Positions 9,369 to 19,070 of a stretch of DNA of 64,000 nt are shown here, piece by piece. The translations under genes were made by a program, and so were the position numbers. Every line of letters begins with the position of its first letter. Position 1 is the stretch's first letter. The DNA is taken from contig NC_020520.1 of NCBI RefSeq assembly GCF_000348785.1, positions 62,001-126,000 of the forward strand, given 5' to 3'. The notes below the pieces were generated by a model. It was not told the origin of the DNA, did not search any database, and saw nothing but the letters and a program-made list of their open reading frames with translations. Origin of the DNA: Ilumatobacter coccineus YM16-304. Lineage in GTDB: Bacteria; Actinomycetota; Acidimicrobiia; Acidimicrobiales; Ilumatobacteraceae.

Positions 9369-9398
9369 TGGTGCGGGGGGCTGGGTACGGTGCGGAGG

Positions 9399-9785
9399 GT
9401 GAGTGATGGCTTCAGGTACACGTCGGACGAGCGACTGCCGGTCGAGGTGCTCGTGTTCGACGTGGCTCCCGAACACGTCGCCGAGTTCCTGACCGTCGAC
9501 CACGAGGTGTGGACGCTGGGCGAAGCCTTCATCGACGGCGCCGACCACATCCCGTTCCTGTCGAAGGAGGTGTGGCTCGACGACGCACACCCGGGCCGCA
9601 TCACGCTGACGTTCGTATGGGAGTCGCTCGATTCGTGGCAGCAGGTCGGGGAGACGACATTGCAGGAAGCGTTGCAGGCACGGTTCGACGAACGGTTCAC
9701 GCATCCCGTCACCCTGGTGCGGGCGTATCACGAGGACTCGAACTACGGCATCCACCGCTGGAGCCGTTTCGAACGCACCGACTGA
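9399..9785 (+). CDS. TIGR03792-like small protein of unknown function
   Basis: The 128-residue product matches the pattern of the TIGR03792 family: an initial beta strand 'VEVLVFDVAPEHVAEFL', then 'EVWT', 'KEVWLDDAHPGRITL' and 'WESLDSWQ'. This is probably a dimeric alpha-beta-barrel fold. Biochemical function is unknown for the family. GTG 9399 is preferred over GTG 9390 because a TACGGT hexamer (9386-9391) covers the latter and lies seven bases before 9399, which suggests a leaderless transcript. It directly follows the duplicated hairpin of the glutamate dehydrogenase locus. Confidence 0.65.
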   Translation: MSDGFRYTSDERLPVEVLVFDVAPEHVAEFLTVDHEVWTLGEAFIDGADHIPFLSKEVWLDDAHPGRITLTFVWESLDSWQQVGETTLQEALQARFDERFTHPVTLVRAYHEDSNYGIHRWSRFERTD

Positions 9786-9956
9786 CTCGCGAGGCCGGAA
9801 GATCGACCAGAAATGGCAGCTGACCTGCCGTTATGCAAGATTTCGTCAATCTCCCTGTCGACGATCGATGAAGCAGTGGCGCGGCGATCGCCTGGGCTAT
9901 GTTGCGCTCTCCGACCGTCTGTGACGTGTCGTGCTGTGACGTCACGGGAGGAACCC

Positions 9957-12900
9957 ATGTCTCGAATCAACTCCAGGTCGAACCTTGGGCGCGTCGCGCT
10001 GGCGTTCGCACTCGCCGCCGCCGGTGCCATTGCCACGGTCGGCCCCGCTGAGGCGTCACCGACGAGCGCGACGAGTGCAGCGAACGCCACCTCGGCTGCA
10101 TTGGAGACGGCGTTGGTGCCGCTCGAACCCGCCCGCTTGGTCGACACGCGACTCGCCGGTGACACGGTCGACGGGCTGTTCGAGGCCGACGGCCGCCTCG
10201 CCCCGGGACAGGACTACGAGGTCGACATCGCCGGGCGCGGCGGTGTCCCGGCCGACGCATCCGGCGCCGTCATCAATGTCACGGCGATCGCCCCCCAGGG
10301 CAAGGGCTTCCTCACGGTGCACCCGTGTGCGTCCCCGCGTCCGGTGACCTCGTCGCTGAACTACACCACCGGTGTGTCGCTCGGCAACGAAGTGGTCGCC
10401 AAGCTCTCCACGTCGGGCAGCGTGTGCATCTACACCTCGGCCGGCACGCACCTGGCCGTCGATGTGGTGGGCTCGGTTCCCGCATCGTCCGGGATCGTCC
10501 CGCTCGATCCGGCCCGCCTGCTCGACACCCGCTCCGACGGAACCACCGTCGACGGACAGTTCGCTGCCGATGGTCGAACGGTGGCCGAGAGCACGACCAC
10601 GCTGACCGTCGCCGGTCGTGGTGGTGTACCCGCCGACGCCGACGCCGTGATCGTCGACGTCATCGCCGTGAAGCCGTCGGAGACCGGCTACGTCACGGTG
10701 CATCCGTGCCTCCCCCCGAATCCGCTCGCTTCGTCGCTCAACTACGTCGCCGATGTCGACCGGGCCAACGAGATCGTGACCGCGCTCGACGACTCGGGCG
10801 ACATCTGCTTCTACACCGACACGGCGATCGATGTCGTCATCGACGTCGTCGGCTACGTGCCGGCCGGTACGAGTCTGATGACGGTCCCGCCGACGCGCCT
10901 GCTCGAAACGCGTGCCGGACTGGTGACCTCCGACGGCCTGCACGAGGGCGTCGGCCGTCGCGCTGCCGATTCGGAGTACACGCTCGCGGTCGCGGAACGG
11001 GCCGAGGTTCCGGCTGACGCGCTCGCCGCGATTCTCAACGTCACCGCCGTGCGACCGGAGAGCACCGGGTTCATCACGGTCCACCCATGTGTTTCGCCGC
11101 GACCGCTCGCCGCCTCGCTCAACCACGTCGCCGGTGTCAACGGCGGCAACGAGATCATCGCCAGCCTCGACGCGAACGGCGATGTGTGCCTCTACAACTC
11201 GGCCGCGACCGACCTCGTCGTCGACGTCACCGGCTTCGTCGTGGCGACTGCCGATCTCGCCATCTCAGCGTCTGCCGACGCCGAGCCGGCGGCCGCAGGC
11301 GAGAACCTCACGTACACGATCGACGTCGAGAACAACGGCCCGCTCACCGCGGTCGACGTCGAGGTCGAATCGACACTGCCGGTCGGCGTCACCTTCGTGG
11401 CGACGAGTGGGTGTGACGAGGATCCTGCCGGGTCGACGACGTGCTCGCTCGGCGACATCGATCCGGGAGCAACCGCCCAGTTCACCCTCGAGGTGTCGGT
11501 CGACCTCGGTGTCTCGGGTTCGATCACGTTCGACGCCGAGGTGTCGTCGGCGACCGCCGATCCCGGCGAGGCGCTGAACACCGCATCGGTCACCTCGACC
11601 GTCGTCGAAGTCGGCGTGATCGAGATCGTCACGTCGACCGCCCCCGCCGGTGGCGCTGGCTTCGGCTTCACCGACGACATCGAGGCGCCGAACGCGTTCA
11701 CCCTCGCCGACGGCGAGACGCAGACATTCACACGCGTCCCGGTCGGCACGTACACGGTTGCCGAAGACGATCCGACGCCGGCGTTCGACCTCACCGGGTT
11801 GACCTGCATCGACTCCGATGCCACCGGCACCGCGAGCTCGGCCGACGCCGGTACGCGCACGGCCACGATCGTCCTCGATCCGAACGAGACGGTGACGTGC
11901 ACCTACACGAACACCGAACGCGGCACGATCGTCGTCGCTACGCAGACGCTGCCCGACGGTGACGCGGAGACGTTCGACTTCAGCGGCGACGTCGCCGGCA
12001 CGATCGGCGACGGCGACACCATCGAGGTCGTCGGCGTGCTGCCCGGCACCTACACGACGACTGCCGCAGCGGTCGCCGGTTGGGACCTGACCGGCATCGG
12101 GTGTGACGACGGCGATTCGAGCGCGGACCTCGGCACGGCGACCGCCACGTTCGAGCTACAGGCGGGCGAGACCGTGACGTGCACGTTCATCAACACGAAG
12201 CGCGGGTCGATCACGATCAACGCAGCGAGCGACCCGTCGGGCGCCACCGGGTTCACGTTCACCGACGACATCGCCGCGCCGAACACCTTCACCCTCGACG
12301 ACGGCCAGAGCGAGACCTTCACCGACGTCGCACCCGGCACCTACACGGTCGTCGAAGACGACCCCACCCCGGCGCTCGACCTCACCGGGTTGACGTGCAA
12401 CGACTCCGACGCGAGCGGCGTCGACTCGACGACGGTGCTCGCAACACGCACCGCCACGATCAACCTCGACCCCGGTGAGAGCGTGTCGTGCGACTTCACG
12501 AACACCGATCGCGGCTCGATCACCGTCGTGCAGCAGACGCTGCCCGACGGCGATCCACAGTCCTTCGCGTTCACGGGTGACGCATCCGGCTCCATCGCCG
12601 ACAACGCCTCGATCGTGGTGGCGAACCTCATCCCGGGGACGTACACGAGCACCCAGACGGCGCTGGCCGGCTGGGACCTGACGAGCCTCACCTGCGATGA
12701 CGGCGACTCGACCGGCATCACGACGACCGGCGTCGCCACGTTCGTCGTCGGAGCTGGTGAAGACGTCACCTGCACGTTCACGAACACCAAGCGCGGCACG
12801 ATCCAGATCAGCAAGGTCAGCGACCCGGCCGGTGGAACCGGTTTCGCGTTCACCGACGACGTTCCGGGCAGTGGCTCGTTCACGCTCGACGACGGCCAGA

Positions 12901-15900
12901 CCGAAACGCTCACCAACGTCGTTCCGGGCACCTACACGGTCACCGAAACCGATCCGGCACCGGGTGCTGACCTCACCCTGTTGACGTGCAGCGACTCCGA
13001 CGGGTCGGGAACCGACTCGACCGGTGTGGTGGCGACGCGCATCGCGACGATCAACCTCGACCCCGGTGAAACCGTCGCCTGCACGTTCAGCAACACCGAG
13101 CGCGGCACCATCACCATCATCGCCGACACGGTGCCCGACGACCCGCAAGACATCACGTTCACCGGCACACTCGGCGCGTTCTCGCTCGACGACGACGCCG
13201 ACGGCACGCTCTCGAACACCGCGGTCTTCACGCAGCAGCTGCCCGGCACCTTCACCGTGACACAGGGTGACCCGTCTCCCGCCAACTTCACCGGCATCTC
13301 CTGCACCGACGGCGCGTCGGCGACCCCCTCCACGAGCTCTGGTCAGACCGCCACGATCAACCTCGATCCGGGCGAGTCGGTCACCTGTACGTTCACCAAC
13401 AGCTTCAACACCGCACCCATCGCCGTCGACGACGCCTACTCCGTGCCGGTCAACGTGCTCCTCGACGCCGGCACGAGCACAGCGGGCACCGACGTCGACG
13501 GTGCCGACGGCGTCTTGACGAAGGGCGTCGACGACAGCGATCCCGATGCAGCGACGACGTTGACCGTGACCGCGGTCGGCGCGACGCCGGTGCCGAGCGG
13601 CAGCTCGGCCTCCGCGACCACGACCGGTGGCGGCACCGTGACCATGCACTCCGATGGCACCTTCACCTACGTCTCCGAAGTCGGCGAATCGGCCGCGACC
13701 GACTCGTTCGACTACACGCTGAGCGATGGAGCGCTCACCGACACGGCGACGGTGACGATCACGCTCGGCGACACCATCTGGTTCGTCGACAACACGATCA
13801 CCGGCGGCGCGAACAACGGTCGTTCGTCGAGTCCCTTCGAAACGGTCGGGGCCTTCAACGCGGCCACGACCGGAACCGGCGACACCGTGTTCGTGCACTC
13901 CGGCACGCTCGCCGACGACGGATTCGATCTCGGAACCGAGCAGATCCTGGTCGGCGAAGCATCGGGTCTGAGCAGCGGCGACCTGGCGATTCCGTCTGGC
14001 GCGGCGCCGGTGCTCTCGCCGTCGACGGGCAATGCGATCAACCTCGCGACCGACAACACGATTCGCGGACTCGACGTCGGCAACACGCCTGGTGGACACG
14101 CGCTGTCGGGCGGGGCGGTCGGCGTCGTCGACGTGTCGAACGTCGATGTCACCGGCACAGGTGGCATCATCCGCGTCACCACGAGCGGTGACCTCGACGA
14201 CGTCGATTTCGGCACGCAATCGTCGGCAGCGTCGCCCGGTGGGTACGCAGCGATCGACCTCAACGGCATCGTGAGTTCCGGTGGTCAGTACGCCGGCGGG
14301 AGCCCGACCATCGCGTCGAGCACGGGCGCCGGCATCCGCGTCCAGAACTCCTCCGCCACCATCGTCTTCATGAGCCCGGTCGCCAATGGCAGCGGCGCCG
14401 AGGACGTCGCGCTGATCAACAACTCCGGATCGTTCACCACGGTGGGCGGAGCGTTTGGCACATCCACCACGTCGAGTGGCAATGCCGTCGACATCGACGG
14501 TGGAAACGGCACCGTCGCGATCGGTGCGAGCATCACCAACAACGCTCAACGAGCGATCGAAGTGACCGGCCGAACAGGGGGCCAGGTCACCTTCAGCGGA
14601 ATGATCAATGACACGGGCACCGGTGTCAACATCTCGGGCAACAGCGCGGGTACGACCACGTTGTCCGGAACATCGAAGGTCCTCGACACGGGTACCGACC
14701 CGGCGGTGACCCTCACCAACAACACCGGGCACACCATCGACTTCACCCGCGGCGGGCTCGACATCGAGACCGCGCTCGCTACGGCGTTCACGGCATCGGG
14801 CGGCGGCACCGTCACCGTCCAGGGCCCCGGCAACACGATCACCGCGGTGTTCGGCACGGCGATCAACATCGCGAACACCGCGATCGGCGCGAGTGACGTG
14901 ACGTTCCGAAGTGTGAGCGTCGAGTCGGCAACCACCGGTATCCAGTTGACGAACACGGGAACCACCGGCGGGCTGACGATCACGGGAACCGGCACGACCG
15001 CCGGTTCGGGCGGAACGTTCCAGAACATTCTGCAGCACGGAATCCAGATCACCTCAGCGACTCAGATCGACCTGAACAACCTCGACCTGACGAACGTCGC
15101 AACGACCAGCGGGACGGGTTCGTCGGTGTTCGGCGGCGACATCGCCGCCTACACGGCAGGTGTGAAACTCCAGTCGGTCAGCGATGTCTCGCTCACCAAC
15201 GTCCGCATCATCGGCTCCGAGACTGCCGACGAGAACGGCAACGTCAGTCAGGTGGGCATCAGCGGCAAGAGCGTGTCGGGCCTCGTCATCTCCGACACGA
15301 TCGTCGAGAACTTCGGCAACGCGGGCGGTGAAGACAACATCCAGTTCCAAGGGCTGACCGGCACGGTCTCCCTCGACAACCTTCGCAGTCGCGACAGTGG
15401 CGGCGATCTCTTCGCCATCGACAACACGGGTGCCGGCGGCACCGCGGCCGGAGGCAACCTCACGCTGACCGTCAACGGCAGCACCTTCGACGAAACCGTG
15501 AACGGTGTCGGTGCCGGCGGCCTCCGACTCTCGGTGAGCGGCACCGGTACGACCGCCGTGTCGGTGTCGACGTCGACGTTCGGCAACGGCATCGCGTCGG
15601 GTGCGAACGGGGGTCTGCAGGGAACGGGGCTCCAACTGAACGTCGGGCGTGGCCACACCGGCACGCTGACCGTCGAAGACAGTTCGTTCACGGGCATGAA
15701 CGTCGCGATCTCCGGAACGCTCGACATCATCGGTACCGGTGCGGGTCCGATGCTCGACATCGACATCCGCGACGGTGCCGATGCCGATGGTGTCGGCAAC
15801 ACGATCCACACGATCCGGGCGAGCGCGCTGAACTTCTTCACGAACGGAAACCTCACCGCCGATGCCGGTGAGTTGAGCGCCACCGTGACCGACAACGTGA

Positions 15901-16397
15901 TCGGTGTCCTCGGCACGACGGGAAGTGGATCCGAGTTCGGCAGCGGCATCAGTTTCCGAAACGAAGGTGCCAGCGCCGCGACGCTCCTCGTCGACGACAA
16001 CACCATTCAGGAAGTCGCCCTGTTCGAAGGGATCTACGTCGTCGACAGCGTCGTCGGCGGCACCACCAACGCGACGATCACCGGCAATACGATGCGAGAG
16101 ATCGACTTCGACCGCGCCATCCAGGTGGCGAACACGGCGAGCGTCGCAGCGGGTACCACTTGCGCCAACATCTCGGGCAACACCTTCTCGGGCACGATTT
16201 GGGGCGATACCCCGTTCAACGCAAACACGAGAGTCGTGCGCGTTCGGCAAACGGCCGGAACGTTCAACGTCGTCCAGGCGGCGCCGACGCCCGCCGCCAT
16301 CGCGACCGAACTCGACGATGCCAACGGCCTCGGGGTCAACAACATCACGGTCTCCGGCACGATCAATTTCAACTCGGCAGCGTGCGTGCTGCCGTAG
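9957..16397 (+). CDS. Giant secreted multidomain surface protein (beta-helix, SpaA-like, DUF11)
   Basis: ATG 9957 follows GGGAGGA and opens a 2146-residue protein with a signal peptide (residues 1-33, cleavage near AEA-SPT). Three repeats of about 125 residues (about 52-428) share 'PARLxDTR', 'GGVPADA' and 'GFLTVHPC', with paired cysteines. A DUF11 domain follows (431-548). Next are six prealbumin/SpaA-like repeats (555-1148) alternating between two types, then a VCBS/cadherin-like domain (1152-1271). The C-terminal 870 residues form a Ser/Thr/Asn/Gly-rich parallel beta-helix beginning 'IWFVDNTITGGANNGRSSSP'. There is no LPXTG motif or C-terminal membrane span, so it is probably released or held non-covalently. 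Adhesion or glycan binding is inferred. Confidence 0.85.
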   Translation: MSRINSRSNLGRVALAFALAAAGAIATVGPAEASPTSATSAANATSAALETALVPLEPARLVDTRLAGDTVDGLFEADGRLAPGQDYEVDIAGRGGVPADASGAVINVTAIAPQGKGFLTVHPCASPRPVTSSLNYTTGVSLGNEVVAKLSTSGSVCIYTSAGTHLAVDVVGSVPASSGIVPLDPARLLDTRSDGTTVDGQFAADGRTVAESTTTLTVAGRGGVPADADAVIVDVIAVKPSETGYVTVHPCLPPNPLASSLNYVADVDRANEIVTALDDSGDICFYTDTAIDVVIDVVGYVPAGTSLMTVPPTRLLETRAGLVTSDGLHEGVGRRAADSEYTLAVAERAEVPADALAAILNVTAVRPESTGFITVHPCVSPRPLAASLNHVAGVNGGNEIIASLDANGDVCLYNSAATDLVVDVTGFVVATADLAISASADAEPAAAGENLTYTIDVENNGPLTAVDVEVESTLPVGVTFVATSGCDEDPAGSTTCSLGDIDPGATAQFTLEVSVDLGVSGSITFDAEVSSATADPGEALNTASVTSTVVEVGVIEIVTSTAPAGGAGFGFTDDIEAPNAFTLADGETQTFTRVPVGTYTVAEDDPTPAFDLTGLTCIDSDATGTASSADAGTRTATIVLDPNETVTCTYTNTERGTIVVATQTLPDGDAETFDFSGDVAGTIGDGDTIEVVGVLPGTYTTTAAAVAGWDLTGIGCDDGDSSADLGTATATFELQAGETVTCTFINTKRGSITINAASDPSGATGFTFTDDIAAPNTFTLDDGQSETFTDVAPGTYTVVEDDPTPALDLTGLTCNDSDASGVDSTTVLATRTATINLDPGESVSCDFTNTDRGSITVVQQTLPDGDPQSFAFTGDASGSIADNASIVVANLIPGTYTSTQTALAGWDLTSLTCDDGDSTGITTTGVATFVVGAGEDVTCTFTNTKRGTIQISKVSDPAGGTGFAFTDDVPGSGSFTLDDGQTETLTNVVPGTYTVTETDPAPGADLTLLTCSDSDGSGTDSTGVVATRIATINLDPGETVACTFSNTERGTITIIADTVPDDPQDITFTGTLGAFSLDDDADGTLSNTAVFTQQLPGTFTVTQGDPSPANFTGISCTDGASATPSTSSGQTATINLDPGESVTCTFTNSFNTAPIAVDDAYSVPVNVLLDAGTSTAGTDVDGADGVLTKGVDDSDPDAATTLTVTAVGATPVPSGSSASATTTGGGTVTMHSDGTFTYVSEVGESAATDSFDYTLSDGALTDTATVTITLGDTIWFVDNTITGGANNGRSSSPFETVGAFNAATTGTGDTVFVHSGTLADDGFDLGTEQILVGEASGLSSGDLAIPSGAAPVLSPSTGNAINLATDNTIRGLDVGNTPGGHALSGGAVGVVDVSNVDVTGTGGIIRVTTSGDLDDVDFGTQSSAASPGGYAAIDLNGIVSSGGQYAGGSPTIASSTGAGIRVQNSSATIVFMSPVANGSGAEDVALINNSGSFTTVGGAFGTSTTSSGNAVDIDGGNGTVAIGASITNNAQRAIEVTGRTGGQVTFSGMINDTGTGVNISGNSAGTTTLSGTSKVLDTGTDPAVTLTNNTGHTIDFTRGGLDIETALATAFTASGGGTVTVQGPGNTITAVFGTAINIANTAIGASDVTFRSVSVESATTGIQLTNTGTTGGLTITGTGTTAGSGGTFQNILQHGIQITSATQIDLNNLDLTNVATTSGTGSSVFGGDIAAYTAGVKLQSVSDVSLTNVRIIGSETADENGNVSQVGISGKSVSGLVISDTIVENFGNAGGEDNIQFQGLTGTVSLDNLRSRDSGGDLFAIDNTGAGGTAAGGNLTLTVNGSTFDETVNGVGAGGLRLSVSGTGTTAVSVSTSTFGNGIASGANGGLQGTGLQLNVGRGHTGTLTVEDSSFTGMNVAISGTLDIIGTGAGPMLDIDIRDGADADGVGNTIHTIRASALNFFTNGNLTADAGELSATVTDNVIGVLGTTGSGSEFGSGISFRNEGASAATLLVDDNTIQEVALFEGIYVVDSVVGGTTNATITGNTMREIDFDRAIQVANTASVAAGTTCANISGNTFSGTIWGDTPFNANTRVVRVRQTAGTFNVVQAAPTPAAIATELDDANGLGVNNITVSGTINFNSAACVLP

Positions 16398-16420
16398 CGT
16401 TCACCGGAGCGAGGTGAGCG
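16398..16420 (+). terminator. Terminator hairpin after the giant surface protein
   Basis: CGTTCACC pairs with GGTGAGCG (one G-U pair) around a seven-base loop, immediately after the stop codon. No T-run follows. Confidence 0.45.
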
Positions 16421-16533
16421 TCCCGGCGGCGGTGTCGGTGGCGGTGCCGACGCAGGCGACCACCGCGGCCTGAACCTCGCACGTCGAACCTCGCCACGTT
16501 GCAGCGTCTGGCCGACAGCTACGGTCGATCGCC

Positions 16534-17343
16534 ATGCAGATCGAAGCTGGTCAGGTAGCAGTGGTCACGGGTGGAGCGAGCGGGATCGGCCTCGCGCTGT
16601 GCCACGAGTTCGGTCGGCGCGGCATGGCCGTCGTCGCTGCCGACATCGAGCAGGGAGCACTCGACGCGGCGGTGGCCGAACTCGGTGCAGCCGGCATCGA
16701 CGCCCTCGGCGTGATCTGCGACGTGCGCTCTTCCGAAGCGGTCGACGCGCTCGCCGACACGGCATTCGAGTGGAAGGGCCACGTCAACGTGCTGTGCAAC
16801 AACGCCGGCGTCGTGCACTTCGGCGATGCGTTCGAATCCCTCGACGACTGGAAGTGGGTCATCGACGTCGACATGTGGGGCGTGGTCCACGGCGCGCTCT
16901 CGTTCGTCCCGCGGATGAAGGAGTCGGGCCAGCCCGGCCACGTCGTCAACACCGCATCGACCGCCGGACTGCTCGGGTTCGCGACGATCGCGTCGTACAC
17001 CGCGGCGAAACACGCGGTCGTCGGCATGTCGCAGTCGATGTGGCACGAGTTGCAGAACACCAACGTGTCGATGTCGGTGCTGTGCCCCGGCGTGGTGAGC
17101 ACCAACATCAACACGAGCCACCGCAACAAGCCGGGGGTCGACCCCGACAGCGTCGAGAAGGAGACGTTCGGCGCCGGCTACGACGAAGCGTTGACGCCCG
17201 CAGAGGTCGCCACGTTCGTCGCCGAGGGCATCGAAGCCGACCGGTTCTGGATGCTGCCGCACCCGCGCTACGCCGACATGGCGCTCACGCTCGCCGAAGG
17301 CCGCGTCAACGGCGGTCCACCGGTCCTGCCACGCCCCGACTGA
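16534..17343 (+). CDS. SDR-family oxidoreductase
   Basis: This 269-residue classical short-chain dehydrogenase/reductase has TGGASGIG (residues 12-19) for the dinucleotide, NNAG (89-92), and the catalytic S142, Y155 and K159. The fourth catalytic position, usually Asn, is Asp in 'VDMWGVVHG'. This variant is seen in mycobacterial-type SDRs. It acts in the cytoplasm on an alcohol or carbonyl that cannot be named. Acidic residues at the end of the second strand ('AADIE') suggest an NAD preference. A TACGGT hexamer lies eight bases before ATG 16534 and there is no ribosome site, so leaderless expression is likely. Confidence 0.85.
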   Translation: MQIEAGQVAVVTGGASGIGLALCHEFGRRGMAVVAADIEQGALDAAVAELGAAGIDALGVICDVRSSEAVDALADTAFEWKGHVNVLCNNAGVVHFGDAFESLDDWKWVIDVDMWGVVHGALSFVPRMKESGQPGHVVNTASTAGLLGFATIASYTAAKHAVVGMSQSMWHELQNTNVSMSVLCPGVVSTNINTSHRNKPGVDPDSVEKETFGAGYDEALTPAEVATFVAEGIEADRFWMLPHPRYADMALTLAEGRVNGGPPVLPRPD

Positions 17344-17443
17344 GACGTTGATCGGACCGCGATCCCGAGGTGGACTGACACGTCCACTCCCACCGAGCGC
17401 TCCAACACGCTGCCGGCGAGGGCGCGCGGCAAAGATCGTCGGC

Positions 17444-17956
17444 ATGGCTGAGGAAGTTGACTACGAAGACCTGACCACGATGCGCTTGAGCGAAGCCGAG
17501 GTCGAGCAGATGCTCGAGAACGGCGGCGAGTGCATCTTCAACTGGACCACGAAGGAGGGGTACCCGGTCGGGGTCGTCGTCGCGTTCGTCTACCAAGACG
17601 GCAAGATCTGGACCACCTGTGCGGAGCGCCGCAAGCGTGTCCCGGCACTGAAGGCCCGGCCGCAGTCGGGTGTGGTCATCAACGCCGGTGGCAAGACCGC
17701 CTCGTTCAAGGGTGACTCCATCATCCACACCAACGACGACGACGACTTCGACGAGTTGAAGAGCTGGTTCTACCGACGCCTCTCGCGCCTCGACAAGATG
17801 CCCGACGATCCGTACGTCCAAAGCTTCGCGAAGTTCCTCGACTCACCGCACCGCGTGATCATCGAGACCGAGGCTCGCTTGGTCGTCGGGTTCGACACGG
17901 CGAAGTTCCACAGCTTCACCGTCGAAGCAATGGCCGCCGCCGAAGCCGAAGGCTGA
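17444..17956 (+). CDS. PPOX-fold (pyridoxamine oxidase-like) protein
   Basis: The 170-residue product has the split-barrel flavin/F420-binding pattern: 'FNWTTKEGYPVGVVVAFVY', then 'GKIWTTCAERRKRVPALKA' and 'GVVINAG'. Actinobacterial relatives bind FMN, F420 or haem, and many are annotated as pyridoxamine 5'-phosphate oxidase-related. The substrate is unknown. ATG 17444 begins the conserved region. The longer frame upstream encodes an Arg/Pro-rich stretch unlike the family. An AAAGAT hexamer lies seven bases upstream. Another PPOX-fold gene follows at 18083, separated by a 37-bp palindrome. Confidence 0.75.
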   Translation: MAEEVDYEDLTTMRLSEAEVEQMLENGGECIFNWTTKEGYPVGVVVAFVYQDGKIWTTCAERRKRVPALKARPQSGVVINAGGKTASFKGDSIIHTNDDDDFDELKSWFYRRLSRLDKMPDDPYVQSFAKFLDSPHRVIIETEARLVVGFDTAKFHSFTVEAMAAAEAEG

Positions 17957-17980
17957 CCCACACGCTCGTCATCCGAGCCC

Positions 17981-18017
17981 GCTTGTTTCTCCTGGACCAG
18001 GTCCGAGGGAAACAAGC
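17981..18017. repeat. 37-bp palindromic element (copy 2)
   Basis: GCTTGTTTC and GAAACAAGC arms enclose an inner GGACC-A-GGTCC. It lies between two co-directional PPOX-fold genes and is the only locus of the family that is not between converging genes. Confidence 0.85.
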
Positions 18018-18082
18018 GGGTCTGGGAGACTGGGGCCGAGCCGGCGCTGCGTCGGACGGATCGACCGGGGAGATGTGACTTC

Positions 18083-18736
18083 GTGAGCTTCTACACCGAC
18101 AGCCAACGCGCCCTGCAAGACCGATTCGAGACGCGGCCGCTCGCCGACGGGTTGGAGATGGCCATCGTCACCGAACAACTCGACGAACGACACATCGAGT
18201 TCATCGAGTCGCGAGACTTCTTCTTCCTGTCGACGGTGAACGACGCCGGTGAACCGACGGTGTCGTACAAGGGCGGCGACGTCGGCACGGTTCGCGTCCT
18301 CGACGAGACGACCCTCGCGTTCCCGGCCTACGACGGCAACGGGATGTTCCTCTCGCTCGGCAACATCGACGACACGGCCAAGATCGGGATGCTGTTCATC
18401 GACTTCGAGACGCCGCAGCGAGTCCGCGTGCAGGCGACCGCGACGCTCCACGTCGACGACGAACTGCTCGACACCTATCCCGGCGCGATCGCCGTCGTTC
18501 GGGCGACGGTCGACCAGGCGTTCGTCAACTGTGCCCGCTACATCCACAAGCACACCCGCATGGAGACGTCGAAGTACGTGCCCGATGCCGACGGTGAGCA
18601 GCCGCACCCGACCTGGAAGCGCATCGACCTGATGCAGCCGTTGCTCGGCGAGTCGGAGCAGCAGCGCACCGTCGACGCCGGCGGCACGGTCACCGCCGAC
18701 GAATACGGTGCGGCGCTCATGGCCGGCGAGTCGTAG
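18083..18736 (+). CDS. PPOX-fold protein, second copy type
   Basis: GTG 18083 follows GGGGAGA and opens a 217-residue protein. Its core 'FFFLSTVNDAGEPTVSYKGG' and 'LFIDFETPQRVRV' match the larger PPOX family related to FMN-dependent pyridoxamine oxidases. The C-terminal extension 'KYVPDADGEQPHPTWKR' is typical of the subgroup. The enzyme is presumably cytoplasmic and its reaction unknown. It is not closely similar to the neighbouring 17444-17956 protein, so the two are probably not a recent duplication. Confidence 0.75.
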   Translation: MSFYTDSQRALQDRFETRPLADGLEMAIVTEQLDERHIEFIESRDFFFLSTVNDAGEPTVSYKGGDVGTVRVLDETTLAFPAYDGNGMFLSLGNIDDTAKIGMLFIDFETPQRVRVQATATLHVDDELLDTYPGAIAVVRATVDQAFVNCARYIHKHTRMETSKYVPDADGEQPHPTWKRIDLMQPLLGESEQQRTVDAGGTVTADEYGAALMAGES

Positions 18737-18752
18737 CGGACCCACGATCGTT

Positions 18753-18769
18753 GTCGCCGATGCGGCGAC
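18753..18769 (+). terminator. Terminator hairpin after the PPOX gene
   Basis: GTCGCCG and CGGCGAC are perfect seven-base arms around ATG, 17 bases after the stop codon. Confidence 0.45.
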
Positions 18770-19070
18770 GCCAGGCGCGACCGGATGCCTCGAGCTGAGC
18801 GCTGTGACCTGATCGTTGATCGCTCTGCGTTCCCTCATGAGTTCCGACCGCACCTCGCCGCCGCGGTCGCCGACCTCTCGCCGTGACGCCGGGGGCCGAC
18901 CACGGAGTCGCACGGGCAGGCCGTAGCGGTGCGCTACGGCGTGCAGCGCACCGGTTTCCGTCGATCGCCGCGGCCTCGGCCGCATCGTCAAGATCGCGTG
19001 AAATCGTGGCTCCCCTCCCACGGTGAGACCACATGGTCTAGGGTGGTCACGCCGAGACGGGAGGGTCGTC
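18770..19070. other. Intergenic region upstream of the DUF4157 gene
   Basis: No gene is seen here. At its 3' end, GACCA-CA-TGGTC (19027-19038) and a second GTGGTC (19043-19048) bracket a TAGGGT hexamer (19039-19044) that could be a -10 box, with GGGAGGG (19058-19064) as ribosome site. The inverted repeats could be an operator. Confidence 0.35.

Noticed and set aside
12156-15038. Very long minus-strand open frame opposite the giant surface protein
   Set aside because: It is Arg/Gly/Asp-rich with no domain and mirrors the codon pattern of the plus-strand gene, which is expected from the high GC content. A similar frame opposite the glutamate dehydrogenase (4238-8017) was rejected for the same reason.
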